A DNA stretch of 40,596 nucleotides from UBA5342 sp965662645 (GTDB taxonomy: Bacteria > Bacteroidota > Bacteroidia > Bacteroidales > UBA5342), in contig CBFIII010000036.1 of the NCBI GenBank assembly GCA_965662645.1, forward strand, positions 1 to 40,596. The letters run 5' to 3'. A program made the translations under genes and the position numbers. Below the pieces are notes generated by a model. It did no database searches and was not told where the DNA came from. It worked only from the letters and a program-made list of their open reading frames with translations. Position 1 is the stretch's first letter, and every line of letters begins with the position of its first letter. This document shows positions 25,733 through 34,264 of this stretch, piece after piece.

Positions 25733-28700
25733 TTATTCACTGGGTACCCATTTTACAGCATCGGCAATAACGGTAGTTGCTGTTGAGAGGTCAGTAAGTG
25801 TGATTGAAGTAGTGTCATTTAGAAAATAATAGTTGCCAAGTAAGTTCCAGCCACTTTCTACATCTTCCATAGCAAGCACTACTTGTTCGCTTCCATCCGA
25901 GTGACTGACTGTATAGGTATATTCTCCTACCGGCTTTTGGCCACCTTTATTGCGATCGCCACCGCCACCACCGCCACCGCCGCCAGATCTTCTTGAGCGG
26001 GCTGCTCTAGGACGAGGCAGATGTACGAATACGTCGTAATATCCTTCTTTTTGGATATCGGCACTCCAAATCGCTTTTTTATTACCTTCTCCTGCTTTGC
26101 AAAACATAGCCGATTTTTCATAATCTCCAAAATATTGTCCGTCAGAATGTAAAGCCCAATTACTAGAGTTGCTAGCACCAAATCCCATTCCTGAAAATTG
26201 GTCTGCTCTACTCGTACTTTCTTCTTTGAAAAACTTTTTTACGATGCTATTATCCTGGGGATCTACAGTCGTAAAACCAGCATCCACATTATCAACAATA
26301 ATTTCATTTCCTGATCTAAAAGTGACAGGCTCTTCAAGTACTTTTTCATAATCATAATCGATACAATAGTCGTTTTTTTCAGGGCGACTTCCAAACACAT
26401 TTATCGTATTGGGAATATTTTTAGATATGAGCGTATTGATGCTCACCCCGCGAGGCGAGTCGTATAAAACCATGTGAACTTCCTTTGTCTGGTTGGCTTC
26501 CATAGTGACATAGCGGTCGTCTGTTTCCATGCTACTGGAGCCTCCACCACCCCTCATACCACGGCCACCACCAGATCTAAATGAGAATTTCACCATGCCA
26601 GGTGCTTTCCCTAAATTAGAAATTTTGATATTAGCCGTATAAATAAGCTCGTTGTCAGATGATAGTCCTTGTTCTATCTTTATATCTGAGAATAAGTAGG
26701 CTGGTAGTTCAGAGCTATTATACCATTGATCCATAAAAGCGTTCAAATCTATATCAAAGCGCTCATTTATAACGCTACAAAAACGCTCAAATGTAATTTC
26801 TTTATAAGTGTTGTCGTCGAGAAAGTCAATCAAAAATTCTTCAAAATTTTCATCTTCTGCCTGAGCTTGTAACCATGAAAGTAGATAGTCACCTTTAGAC
26901 TTTAGAACCTTCGTTGTGGAGACCTTGTCAACATTCTCTTTAATTATTGTCTTTAAGCTTTTGCCATCAAGTAGTATGTTTGCCAATTCTTCATCACTTA
27001 AACCTGCACTTCTTGAAATCATATTGTTGCGCATGTTGTCCTCCCCCTTAAGTAGGTAACTCTCGAATGCATAGTTTATAACAGGATATTTACTTGACGA
27101 CATAAAGTTGACATAGTTGTAATAATTGGGAAATATACAGTAGGGATTAGGTGGTACACCATCTTTTATGTTAGCGAAATTTACTCTACCTTCAAATGAT
27201 GCAAAGGTGCTTTTGATGAAGTTAGTAAATATGACGGCCTGCATGTCTTTTTCAGAATAACCTGTATTTTCTCTCTTCTCTCTTCTTTCGGCTCTTTTTA
27301 ATTCAGATTTAAAATCAGAAGCGAATAAACCATAACCTAATTCGGGTAAGAATACCATTTGTGGTTGTGACTGTGCATAGCTGGATGTCCAAGAGTGACT
27401 ATTGGATGAAAATTGAACAGGCGTTTCTACTAAGGAGAATCTTTCATAGGGATAATAGATGCGTATAGGGCGTTCAAATTCGTCGAGGAAATCATACAAT
27501 AAATCACTTATCGTGTCTTTATTAAGTTTTTCAAGCTCAGCAAATCGTTTATCATGACCGCTAAGGTAAAAAAGCGAAATATTTATTCCTTTTACCTCGA
27601 CATGCGCTTTTTTATAATCACCTATGGCTAGCGAAAACTGTGGTATAGGGTCTTTGACTACAAACTTATACTTGTTAGGTGCTATAGAATCTTGCTTGCC
27701 TTGTGCAATAGGAATTAATCCATCAGATGTTTCTACATCTAAAGTAAATTGTGTGAACTGTTGATAAAAAACGGCAGGAAGGGTAGGGTCGTATCTAACA
27801 CCTGCTATCGGATACCATAGATTTTCTATGCTAAGTAAGGTGTATTCAGGGCCATCAAAACCATAAGTTCTTTTTCGCGATATGGGAAATTGTTTTTCTG
27901 CCGCATAGAACGCTTCGTCTTCGGTATCTAAATAGCTATTGTACTCATTAATATTTCCTTCATAAGTGATGGTTATTTTTTGCGAGTTCCCTACTGCTAA
28001 TTTTTCCGCTGGTATTACTTTAAGGATATGTAGATTTCTTTGAAAGTCCAAAGCCTGCCCAGCCTCATTAGTGACCGATAGTATTTCAAAACCATTGTTT
28101 AAAGAGAATACATATTCGTCTAAAGCGATTTTATTATTGTTTTTAAGTGTTAAATGTGCTGTTATTTTATTTTTATCTCCTTGTTTATATATGATATCGC
28201 AATGACTAATGAGTGGGATGGGTTCACTGTATAGTTGATGATTTACTAAACGCATTTCTTCACGAAGCTTTTGTTGATCTGTGATAGATGTGTAATATTT
28301 TGCACCTACATAAATGGCACATAATAAGGCAAATAATCCTAGTGTCGAAGTGATGAGTTTAGTGTAGTGATGCTGAGTAAGCCGTTGTAAAAGAGCAATA
28401 GATAACAAAATAGAACCCGTTCCAACCAGGGCAAACATCATTCTGTGTTGTATGACACTAGGCCAGTTGCTTAGGCCTATGGCATCAGAATATAACAAGG
28501 GGAATGAGAACGCTAAAAAGTCGAATATATAGGACAGCTTCTCACCTAAACCAAATAGTACTGAAATAATAAAAGCGATTAATATCAAGAATGTTACAGC
28601 TTGATTTTTCAGAATACTCATGAGTAAATAGGAGAGTCCAAGCATGAATATCAGGGTAGTAATATTCATTAGGAAAAAGTAGAGTATATATGGACCTATA

Positions 28701-29125
28701 TCTGCCACAAAGTTGCCAGAGGAGATAGAGCTTAATATGGCAATGGTAAGCCCAATCAGATTTAGTCGAATAAATAGGCTTATAATACCCCATGTTTTTC
28801 CTAATACATAGTCGCTGTTTGACATGGGGCGAATAAAGAGTACCTCGGATGTGTCCATTTTTTTATCCCGTTTCAGAAAGTCTGAAGCAAGAAAAACGGC
28901 AATGATGGACTGTGCTATGTTCATCATCATCATTGTTCCATAAATGATTCCACTAGGAAGAGCTCGTATATTCCAATTGTATGAACCTGTCCCAAACGTA
29001 TTTGCAAGACACCAAATGGCAGAGAATAGGATGGCAATAAAAGCAAATATTCTAAAAAACCAACCTCTTGCTAGTATGCGTCGTTCGTATTTTGCTACGG
29101 TTTTTATATTTATAAAGCTAAGCAT
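25733..29125 (-). CDS. ABC-2 permease fused to M1-like and golvesin-like domains
   Basis: I chose the start at 29125 (MLSFINIKTVAKYERRIL, 1130 residues), 13 bp after the ATPase stop; an earlier in-frame ATG at 29176 would overlap that gene. Residues ~1-290 form an ABC-2 permease with many TMs. Residues ~300-830 resemble the periplasmic M1-aminopeptidase-like module of Bacteroidota ABC permeases, but no HEXXH zinc motif is present, so it is probably not a peptidase. A Gly-rich stretch follows near 870 (RSGGGRGMRGGGG). The C-terminus (~985-1130) matches golvesin/xanthan-lyase-type beta domains (NWALHSDGQYFGDYEKSA, GYYDVFVHLPRP, WNLLGNYYFLNDTTSITLTD, VIADAVKWVP), interrupted by nine glycines around residue 1050. 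It would work with the ATPase at 29139. Confidence 0.82.
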   Translation of the reverse strand: MLSFINIKTVAKYERRILARGWFFRIFAFIAILFSAIWCLANTFGTGSYNWNIRALPSGIIYGTMMMMNIAQSIIAVFLASDFLKRDKKMDTSEVLFIRPMSNSDYVLGKTWGIISLFIRLNLIGLTIAILSSISSGNFVADIGPYILYFFLMNITTLIFMLGLSYLLMSILKNQAVTFLILIAFIISVLFGLGEKLSYIFDFLAFSFPLLYSDAIGLSNWPSVIQHRMMFALVGTGSILLSIALLQRLTQHHYTKLITSTLGLFALLCAIYVGAKYYTSITDQQKLREEMRLVNHQLYSEPIPLISHCDIIYKQGDKNKITAHLTLKNNNKIALDEYVFSLNNGFEILSVTNEAGQALDFQRNLHILKVIPAEKLAVGNSQKITITYEGNINEYNSYLDTEDEAFYAAEKQFPISRKRTYGFDGPEYTLLSIENLWYPIAGVRYDPTLPAVFYQQFTQFTLDVETSDGLIPIAQGKQDSIAPNKYKFVVKDPIPQFSLAIGDYKKAHVEVKGINISLFYLSGHDKRFAELEKLNKDTISDLLYDFLDEFERPIRIYYPYERFSLVETPVQFSSNSHSWTSSYAQSQPQMVFLPELGYGLFASDFKSELKRAERREKRENTGYSEKDMQAVIFTNFIKSTFASFEGRVNFANIKDGVPPNPYCIFPNYYNYVNFMSSSKYPVINYAFESYLLKGEDNMRNNMISRSAGLSDEELANILLDGKSLKTIIKENVDKVSTTKVLKSKGDYLLSWLQAQAEDENFEEFLIDFLDDNTYKEITFERFCSVINERFDIDLNAFMDQWYNSSELPAYLFSDIKIEQGLSSDNELIYTANIKISNLGKAPGMVKFSFRSGGGRGMRGGGGSSSMETDDRYVTMEANQTKEVHMVLYDSPRGVSINTLISKNIPNTINVFGSRPEKNDYCIDYDYEKVLEEPVTFRSGNEIIVDNVDAGFTTVDPQDNSIVKKFFKEESTSRADQFSGMGFGASNSSNWALHSDGQYFGDYEKSAMFCKAGEGNKKAIWSADIQKEGYYDVFVHLPRPRAARSRRSGGGGGGGGGDRNKGGQKPVGEYTYTVSHSDGSEQVVLAMEDVESGWNLLGNYYFLNDTTSITLTDLSTATTVIADAVKWVPSE

Positions 29126-29138
29126 GAATGTGATAAGA

Positions 29139-30059
29139 TTAGATAAGAATTTTATTTGATTTTGAACTTCCCCCAATCCATGTGTCTAGTTGGTGTTCTG
29201 TATAATAGACATATGCATGTTCAAGATTCGGAGCAATGTCTATACCATTATACCCATTTAAATCATTTGCAACCACCTCTAGTTCCCATCCGTCAGCGCA
29301 TGGGATAGAGGTGATAACATTCATGTTTAAACATGCCGTATCGTATTGTTCAGCACTAATGTTTACTTTAAACACATGTCCTTTGGCTTTTTCTATGAGT
29401 CCATCTGGTGAGCCTTTATAGACAAATTCTCCTTTTTTTAATATTGCCATATTTTCACATGTACTTGAGATGTCACCTACGATGTGGGTTGATAAGATGA
29501 TGATGACTTCTTTTTGACTCAGGCGAGTAAGAATATTTCTAAATCGAATGCGTTCATCAGGATCAAGCCCTGTTGTTGGTTCATCTACAATGATTAACTT
29601 AGGATTTCCTATAATGGCTTGTGCAATGCCTAACCTTCGTTTCATACCCCCCGAAAGGTTGTTGGCAAAGCGATCGCGTACCTCGTAAAGGCCAACCTCT
29701 TCTAGCATTTCGTTAACGGCATCGGCACGTTCTCTTTTGTCTTTCATGCCTGCAAGGCGGGCCGAATAGTCAAGAAACTCCCACGAACGTAGTTTGGGAA
29801 AAAACCTAAAGTCTTGAGGTAGATAACCGGTCATCTTACGAATCTCTTTTCTGTGTTTTTTTAAATCGAGACCATTGACTTTTATCGAACCACTTGATGG
29901 ATCAAGTAAAGACACCATTATTCGCATTAAAGTGGATTTCCCAGCACCGTTTGGACCTAGCAGACCAAACATACCTTCGTTAATTTCTAAGTTGATGTTT
30001 TTTAATGCTTTATGTCCGCTAGGGTATCTTTTAACGAGTTCTTCTATTGATATATTCAC
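29139..30059 (-). CDS. ABC transporter ATP-binding protein, first gene of the export operon
   Basis: The product has 306 residues starting at GTG; the nearest upstream ATG is out of frame. Motifs are Walker A GPNGAGKST (35-43), Q-loop YLPQDF (79-84), signature LSGGMKR (135-141), Walker B LIIVDEP (155-161) and switch STHI. The C-terminal ~80 residues form an extra domain typical of ATPases that drive ABC-2 permeases. The gene energises the permease/M1-like/golvesin protein 13 bp downstream. Its sequence pattern (MFGLLGPNGAGKSTLMR, DERIRFRN) is very close to the ATPase fused to the RND pump, which suggests duplication within the operon. Confidence 0.93.
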   Translation of the reverse strand: MNISIEELVKRYPSGHKALKNINLEINEGMFGLLGPNGAGKSTLMRIMVSLLDPSSGSIKVNGLDLKKHRKEIRKMTGYLPQDFRFFPKLRSWEFLDYSARLAGMKDKRERADAVNEMLEEVGLYEVRDRFANNLSGGMKRRLGIAQAIIGNPKLIIVDEPTTGLDPDERIRFRNILTRLSQKEVIIILSTHIVGDISSTCENMAILKKGEFVYKGSPDGLIEKAKGHVFKVNISAEQYDTACLNMNVITSIPCADGWELEVVANDLNGYNGIDIAPNLEHAYVYYTEHQLDTWIGGSSKSNKILI

Positions 30060-30390
30060 AATTAATCATTTACAACGTTTGACTTTCGCTTAATACAATT
30101 TTCACAGTATTGTTTTTTTGTTGGTAGAGTAAAAGAAGTGTTAACAACACAGATAGTGTTGATATCTACCGACAGTATGAAATCTTGTAATCAATTGCTT
30201 AGGCATGGTTTTTAATGTTACATCTAATGTACATACTCATGGTTAGTTATCTCCATTAGGTTAGCATGAGTCATTTATTCAGGTGTTAGACATGTGTTAT
30301 TCGATTTTTATTCCCTCTTGGAGAAAAAAATAAATATTTTCTGTGTTATTAAATTGTTCGCCTGTATTTATCACCGACCGAATCACTCAA
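30060..30390 (-). promoter_or_regulatory. Upstream region of the export operon with candidate operator
   Basis: The region contains no gene. CAACAC-N5-GTGTTG (30145-30161) is a perfect 6-bp inverted repeat about 90 bp upstream of the operon start and could bind a dimeric regulator. No regulator gene lies nearby, and no clear Bacteroidota promoter boxes stand out. Confidence 0.3.
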
Positions 30391-30562
30391 AAAATGAGAG
30401 TTTTTACTGAGATATTTTCAGATTCAGTCTCTGTCAATTGAAAATCACGGACACCCCTAAAAATAAACAATCCGTTTGTAAATCTCTGATTTGGCGGAGC
30501 TGCTAGAAACCACAGAAAACCGTGTAACAGTCTCATTGCCATATTATCTATTCTATCCTGTT
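30391..30562. repeat. Repeat R1, left arm degenerate
   Basis: The right two-thirds match R2-R5 closely: CTGTCAATT, ACACCC-TAAAAATAAACAA, TCTGATTTGGCGGAGCTGC, CGTGTAACAG, ATATTATCTAT and CCTGTT. The left arm no longer pairs well. The repeat ends at GTT (30560-30562), exactly where the decayed recombinase module begins, the same arrangement as R5 and the intact recombinase gene at 40315. Confidence 0.75.
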
Positions 30563-31007
30563 GAACTAAACTCCCGCCCAGCGGGAGAGCTTATCACAAA
30601 CGCTTTCAAAATTAACATAATCTGATAAATAACACTCATTTCCGCTCATAAATATTTAAAATACACTATTATGAGTAAAAAAACTTATTTATTGTAAGCA
30701 GGAGAGGTTGGTACTTGAGTACAAAAATAAAGGCCTAAATGAGCAAAATACCCGATCTCAATAACGATTGGAGCTCACAAAAAAGCGATTGAAAACACTA
30801 CAGTTAAAATCCTTGAAGGTTAGACGGTTATCTGGTAGCGGGAGTTTACTCACGAGGGTTTATTTTTATGGTGTTCGTGATTATGTTAGCATAATTGTTC
30901 AACACAAGTTTCAATGTGTTGAGTATGCACTTGTGCTGAGCACATTCGACTTCGCTCAGTGACCCCGCTAGTCGAAGTAAGCAACTCAATATGGGGAGCT
31001 AATTGTT
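30560..31007 (+). pseudogene. Decayed tyrosine-recombinase module, copy B
   Basis: It starts GTTGAACTAAACTCCCGC, then the hairpin CTCCCGC/GCGGGAG (30571-30577, 30581-30587), and runs in parallel with the leader at 40315-40427. The first codons survive (ATGAGTAAAAAAACTTATTT at 30671) but hit a stop after eight residues. GGAGAGGTTGGTACTTGAGTAC aligns with the intact GTGAGTTGGTGCCTGAGTAC. Most of the gene is deleted. The end holds TTTATTTTTATGGTGTTCGTGA, an inverted piece of the R core, a hairpin (TCAACACA 30899-30906 with TGTGTTGA 30915-30922) and GCTAATTGTT. Copy A shares these features, so one ancestral deletion was copied. Confidence 0.7.
30930..30979. repeat. 50-bp palindromic insert in copy B
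   Basis: It is absent from copy A, where TATGCA joins AGCAACT directly. It contains GTGCT-g-AGCAC and TTCGACT...AGTCGAA inverted repeats. An inverted relative lies near 11106-11127 (CTTCGACTAGCGCTCAGCAC), and shorter forms near 33308 and 33450. It behaves like a small dispersed palindromic element. Confidence 0.5.
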
Positions 31008-31025
31008 GGTGTGATTTTAATTTCA

Positions 31026-31941
31026 TTACTTTTCGTTTTCCAATTTCTTGTTTTCTAATGCTTCAGCGGCATTTAATGGTGTTATCACATTTTTGTACGT
31101 CTTGCTTTCTAATTGTTTTCGTGCAGCACTTGCTACACTTCCACCTTCTTGTGCCACTTTTTTGTTCTGTTCGAAGTTCTCAGGCTGTTTATCCTTCGAA
31201 ATTTCAGTAGTAGAAGCTTCTGCCAGCATATTTAATACCAATTCTATATTGGTCATATTATCACGCAAACCTTCTTTTTTTAGCTGTTTGAGCTGCTTGT
31301 ATTGTTTGGTCGTCAGTCCACTCCAGGTTTTAGTGATTTCATCGGTGAGGATCGCATAATCTAAGCCCTTTTTAACGCCTCTTTGTTCCCACTCATCGGT
31401 AAGTTCTTTACGTATCTCAATGCTTTTGAGGCGTTGATTTACCCCATTCTTTGCTATAACCTTTTTTTATGTAGGTTTCCATTAATCGCTCAAAACCCAC
31501 TTCTGGGTCATTGATTTCGTCTATACGTTCGCTACCTACTTGGGCAAGCCATAATTTAAAGGGTTCAGCTTTAGGAGATGGGATGGATTGAACAAGTCTT
31601 AAAATCCCTTTAGTATCGGTAGCTTGTATCTTTCTATTCTTACCGTCAGCGGTTATCATTTTAATGGGGGTACAAATTGTACCCCAGTTGGAATTTAGTT
31701 CAGCATCACGCGAACGCATCTGTTTAATATATTGCTTTACATCAGTGCTTTCTGATAAGATCTTAACCACATCAGCAATAGAAAAATACCATTCTTCCTG
31801 TTCATCATTCCAATGGGTACGAACCTGATTTTGCTCAAATAGCTTGATAGATTGTTTCTCTATCCATAGATAGAATCGTTTAATATCTCGTGGTGTTTCC
31901 TTGAAAATAATATTGTTCGTAAAGGTACATCGTTTACACAA
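31026..31941 (-). pseudogene. BRO-N domain (phage antirepressor-like) gene, frameshifted
   Basis: The first part (31941 to ~31441) encodes a BRO-N domain: VRTHWNDEQEEWYFSIADVV, VKQYIKQMRSRDAELNSNWG, TDTKGILRLVQSIPSPKAEPFKLWL. The frame then ends early at 31417. One base further, the other frame continues the expected family tail without a break: VNQRLKSIEIRKELTDEWEQ, then ITKTWSGLTTKQYKQLKQLK and so on to 31026. The shift lies at a run of four C's (about 31441-31444 on the plus strand), consistent with one extra base. The N-terminus is also odd: the usual start near IEKQSIKLFEQ lacks an ATG. Such proteins are DNA-binding and phage-related. It ends 12 bp before the box at 31005. Confidence 0.75.
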
Positions 31942-32013
31942 GTTAAAGATTAGACTTTACATTATGTTTTGACTTAGCCTTATTGCTGTTTGTCTGTTTA
32001 TCTTCTTAATTTG

Positions 32014-32198
32014 CACTGAGCCACATCATAGATTTTACTGTGAACTTTCCAATTCAGATACTGTCAATTACTCAATCACGAACGCCCGTAAAAATAAACA
32101 ATCCGTTTGTAAATCTATGATTTGGCGTGCTGCTAGGAACTACCGAAGCTCGTGTGACAGCGGAACTGCCATATTATATATTCTAATGTGTTATGGGC
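32014..32198. repeat. Repeat R2
   Basis: The inner arms are GCCACATCATAGATTTTAC (32020-32038) and GTAAATCTATGATTTGGC (32109-32126). ATAG/CTAT replaces the AGAG/CTCT of R4, a paired change that keeps the stem. The right end is GTTATGGGC (32190-32198), one base before the stop of the next gene. The outer left arm is missing or too diverged to see. Confidence 0.8.
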
Positions 32199-32199
32199 T

Positions 32200-32886
32200 T
32201 TAATTGATTATATATCCGACAGATAGACTTATTGTTTTATTCATTAAACTAAGTCCTGAAGCAGATTCTTGTCCTTCGAATACTGGTGTTGTAGAGATTA
32301 AGCCATAGGAGTATAATAAATAGAATCTAAATGAAGATATTTCATATGCTGCACCGACTCTAAGTCCAAGATCAAATCCTCTAAAATAACTGTCCTCATC
32401 ATCAATAGAAACTTTACCATAATTTGGGCTAAGTTTTACTTCGTTCGTTCCATTTGAATCTGTGATGCTACTATTTCCAGAAAGACCAAAAGCAGTATAT
32501 CCTCCAAAAAGGAAATTTATTTTTTTTATTTCGTATAGAGCACAAAATGGAATTTCTAAATAATGTATACTTGTTTCAGTTATATCACTTATCCCTGGAT
32601 TCCAATTTGAAAAGTTTTGTCTCTCATAAGAACTCTTCTTGTTAATGTATTCTAAACCTGTTTGGTAATTTAGTTTTTGGGTACTTGAAAAATTAACAAG
32701 TATACCTGCTTGGTACCCTAATTTATAAGGGGTGTTATCACCTTCATTTATTGGTTTGTACAGAGGAGAGTTTCGCGTATTTAAATTTAAACCAGTTCTT
32801 AGTTCGTAACTTGGTTGTGCATTTATATTCAATGCGACACACATTAAAATAAACATAACTAAACGTGATTTATTCTTTCTTTTCAT
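32200..32886 (-). CDS. Outer-membrane beta-barrel protein (porin family)
   Basis: The product has 228 residues. The signal peptide MKRKNKSRLVMFILMCVALNINAQ is followed by a PorT/OMP-b-brl-2 style barrel: YELRTGLNLNTRN, KLGYQAGILVNFSS, LNYQTGLEYINKKSSY, IHYLEIPFCALYEI, and last strand KTISLSVGYIIN. Proteins of this type are small eight-to-ten-strand barrels of unknown role. It is a single-gene unit between R2 (one base after its stop) and a CCAATAAC box (32934-32941) 48 bp upstream of its start. Confidence 0.75.
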   Translation of the reverse strand: MKRKNKSRLVMFILMCVALNINAQPSYELRTGLNLNTRNSPLYKPINEGDNTPYKLGYQAGILVNFSSTQKLNYQTGLEYINKKSSYERQNFSNWNPGISDITETSIHYLEIPFCALYEIKKINFLFGGYTAFGLSGNSSITDSNGTNEVKLSPNYGKVSIDDEDSYFRGFDLGLRVGAAYEISSFRFYLLYSYGLISTTPVFEGQESASGLSLMNKTISLSVGYIIN

Positions 32887-33059
32887 AGATAGATCTTATA
32901 TTCTTAATGGATTTTCGGGTGTTTTTTTTATTGCCAATAACGTTTTGGTTATGAGTAGTTTGTAATTTTGAAACGATTAATTTTCAATTTGTTACTAATT
33001 TTATTTAATGCTACAAACATCAATATTAGCAGATTACCCAAATTACGTATAGCCTTTGT

Positions 33060-33305
33060 GTGTGCCCAGCATGGTTACTGTGCACACAACTGTAAGTTTT
33101 GAATAAATTCCAAAGATGCAAATTATTTATTTAAAATGCAAAGGGTTGTGTGTTATATATTTATCTATAGGGATTGAGTCCCTTATGTGCGGAGATTAAC
33201 GCTCCGAAGCATTAGCAAGTGGCAAGCTAGCTACGGGTGACTGTAGGAGTGAAGATTATTTGCGAGCTGGCACAGCAAATACCATCAAACGGCCAAGTCT
33301 GGTAC
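33060..33305 (+). mobile_element. Probable fragment of a group II intron (5' part)
   Basis: GTGTGCCCAGCATGG at 33060 fits the conserved 5' end of bacterial group II introns. It is followed after ~110 nt by ATAGGGATTGAGTCCCTTATG, paired segments CGGAG...CTCCG, AGCATTAGCAAGTGGCAAGC and CGGGTGACTGTAG, all in the order seen in domain I. No domain V or reverse transcriptase is found downstream, so only the 5' part survives. It is on the opposite strand from, and unlike, the intron at 39386. A chance resemblance is possible. Confidence 0.4.
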
Positions 33306-33469
33306 TGACACTTCGACTCTACTCAGTGTAAAACAAGTAGAATTTAGCAAAGTGTATCACGAATGCTTTAAAAAAAATAACAATAATGAGTAATGGGAGG
33401 GTGGGCTGTTGCCCAATTGGAGCGAAGCGGAATTGTAAATCAGCGGAGTGGTCACTGAGCCAGTCGAAT

Positions 33470-33556
33470 GTGCTAAATCACAGACACCATAAATAAACAA
33501 TAGTCTGTAAAGTTCTATTGGCTCCGCCTAACGTTGTTTCTTGGCACAATTATCAC
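33470..33556. repeat. Degenerate R-type repeat
   Basis: AATCACAGACACC, ATAAATAAACAATAG, TCTGTAAAGTTCTATTGGC and CCGCCTAACG follow the R core in the same order and direction, but many positions differ and the left arm is not seen. It ends in CCTAACGTTG. The remaining parts of 32887-33805 (a spacer of 919 bp) hold no gene that I can support. Confidence 0.4.
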
Positions 33557-33771
33557 ATTAGAACGGTTGGCAAAGCGAGGTTATGAATCACTCTCTTTTG
33601 TTTACGAACAAATCAATCTAAATCCATCCAATACGCCGTAAGCTATGATTTAGAGAACCGCCGTATATGTTAGAGATAAGCGAGCTCTTTAGTTCGATTA
33701 ACGAAGAAGATAAGCGAAGCGGACTCGTACGTACTTTTTATATCGTAAAAAGTCGTGGTGTGAGAGGCGCA

Positions 33772-33793
33772 CTGACGGTCAAATGACCGTCAG
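33772..33793 (-). terminator. Perfect hairpin after the Doc gene
   Basis: CTGACGGTCA-aa-TGACCGTCAG is a perfect 10-bp stem 12 bp after the Doc stop. There is no T-run on the minus strand, so it may protect the mRNA end or be a repeat boundary rather than an intrinsic terminator. Confidence 0.4.
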
Positions 33794-33805
33794 ACGTTTA
33801 CTCGA

Positions 33806-34264
33806 TTACCATTCGTTGTTTTCTTCGTCAGTAATACAGTTCATTAATTTCAATTTGATTTCCTCTGAGTAATCTTCTTCATATAGTAAAGATTCAACTA
33901 TTTCTTGTAGAAACTCTTTTTCTATCCTCCCAGCCGCAAGATGATAACTGATAGTCTCCATTTTATATAAAAATCTTTGAGCTGCTTCTAAATAACCATT
34001 CTTAAGCAGAAACATACTTCCTAAAGAGATTGCTATTCTTTTATTCCCATCTTGGAAACAATGGCTTTTATTTGCTGCAAAAAATAGATGAGTAAGTTTC
34101 TCTATAAAAGTCGGATAATATAAATCATTCTGAATATGTTCGATTGCAGATTCTAACAATCCAATATTAATTATTCCATCTGTTCCGCCGCCGCTTATTT
34201 CGATAGTTTTTCGATGGATATCAACAACCTCCTGTATGTCAGTAATGTAGATAATTTCACTCAT
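33806..34264 (-). CDS. doc: Doc/Fic-family toxin (death-on-curing)
   Basis: The product has 152 residues. The Fic core motif is intact as HCFQDGNKR (68-76), of the HxFxDGNKR Doc type, with the preceding helix FIEKLTHLFFAANKS and following helix IAISLGSMFLLKNGY. Doc phosphorylates EF-Tu and stops translation; Fic relatives add AMP to targets. The length matches Doc (~125-150) rather than long Fic AMPylases, and no inhibitory (S/T)xxxE(G/N) helix is evident. The start codon overlaps the stop of the upstream RhuM-like gene by four bases, so the pair is translationally coupled, as in toxin-antitoxin modules. Confidence 0.82.
   Translation of the reverse strand: MSEIIYITDIQEVVDIHRKTIEISGGGTDGIINIGLLESAIEHIQNDLYYPTFIEKLTHLFFAANKSHCFQDGNKRIAISLGSMFLLKNGYLEAAQRFLYKMETISYHLAAGRIEKEFLQEIVESLLYEEDYSEEIKLKLMNCITDEENNEW

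Noticed and set aside
25927..26181. 84-codon frame over the glycine tract
   Set aside because: It is the out-of-frame reading of the poly-glycine codons within the golvesin-like domain.
30768..31210. Short plus-strand frames over the decayed module and BRO-N tail
   Set aside because: They cover repeat sequence or the antisense strand of the BRO-N gene, with no start context or family resemblance.
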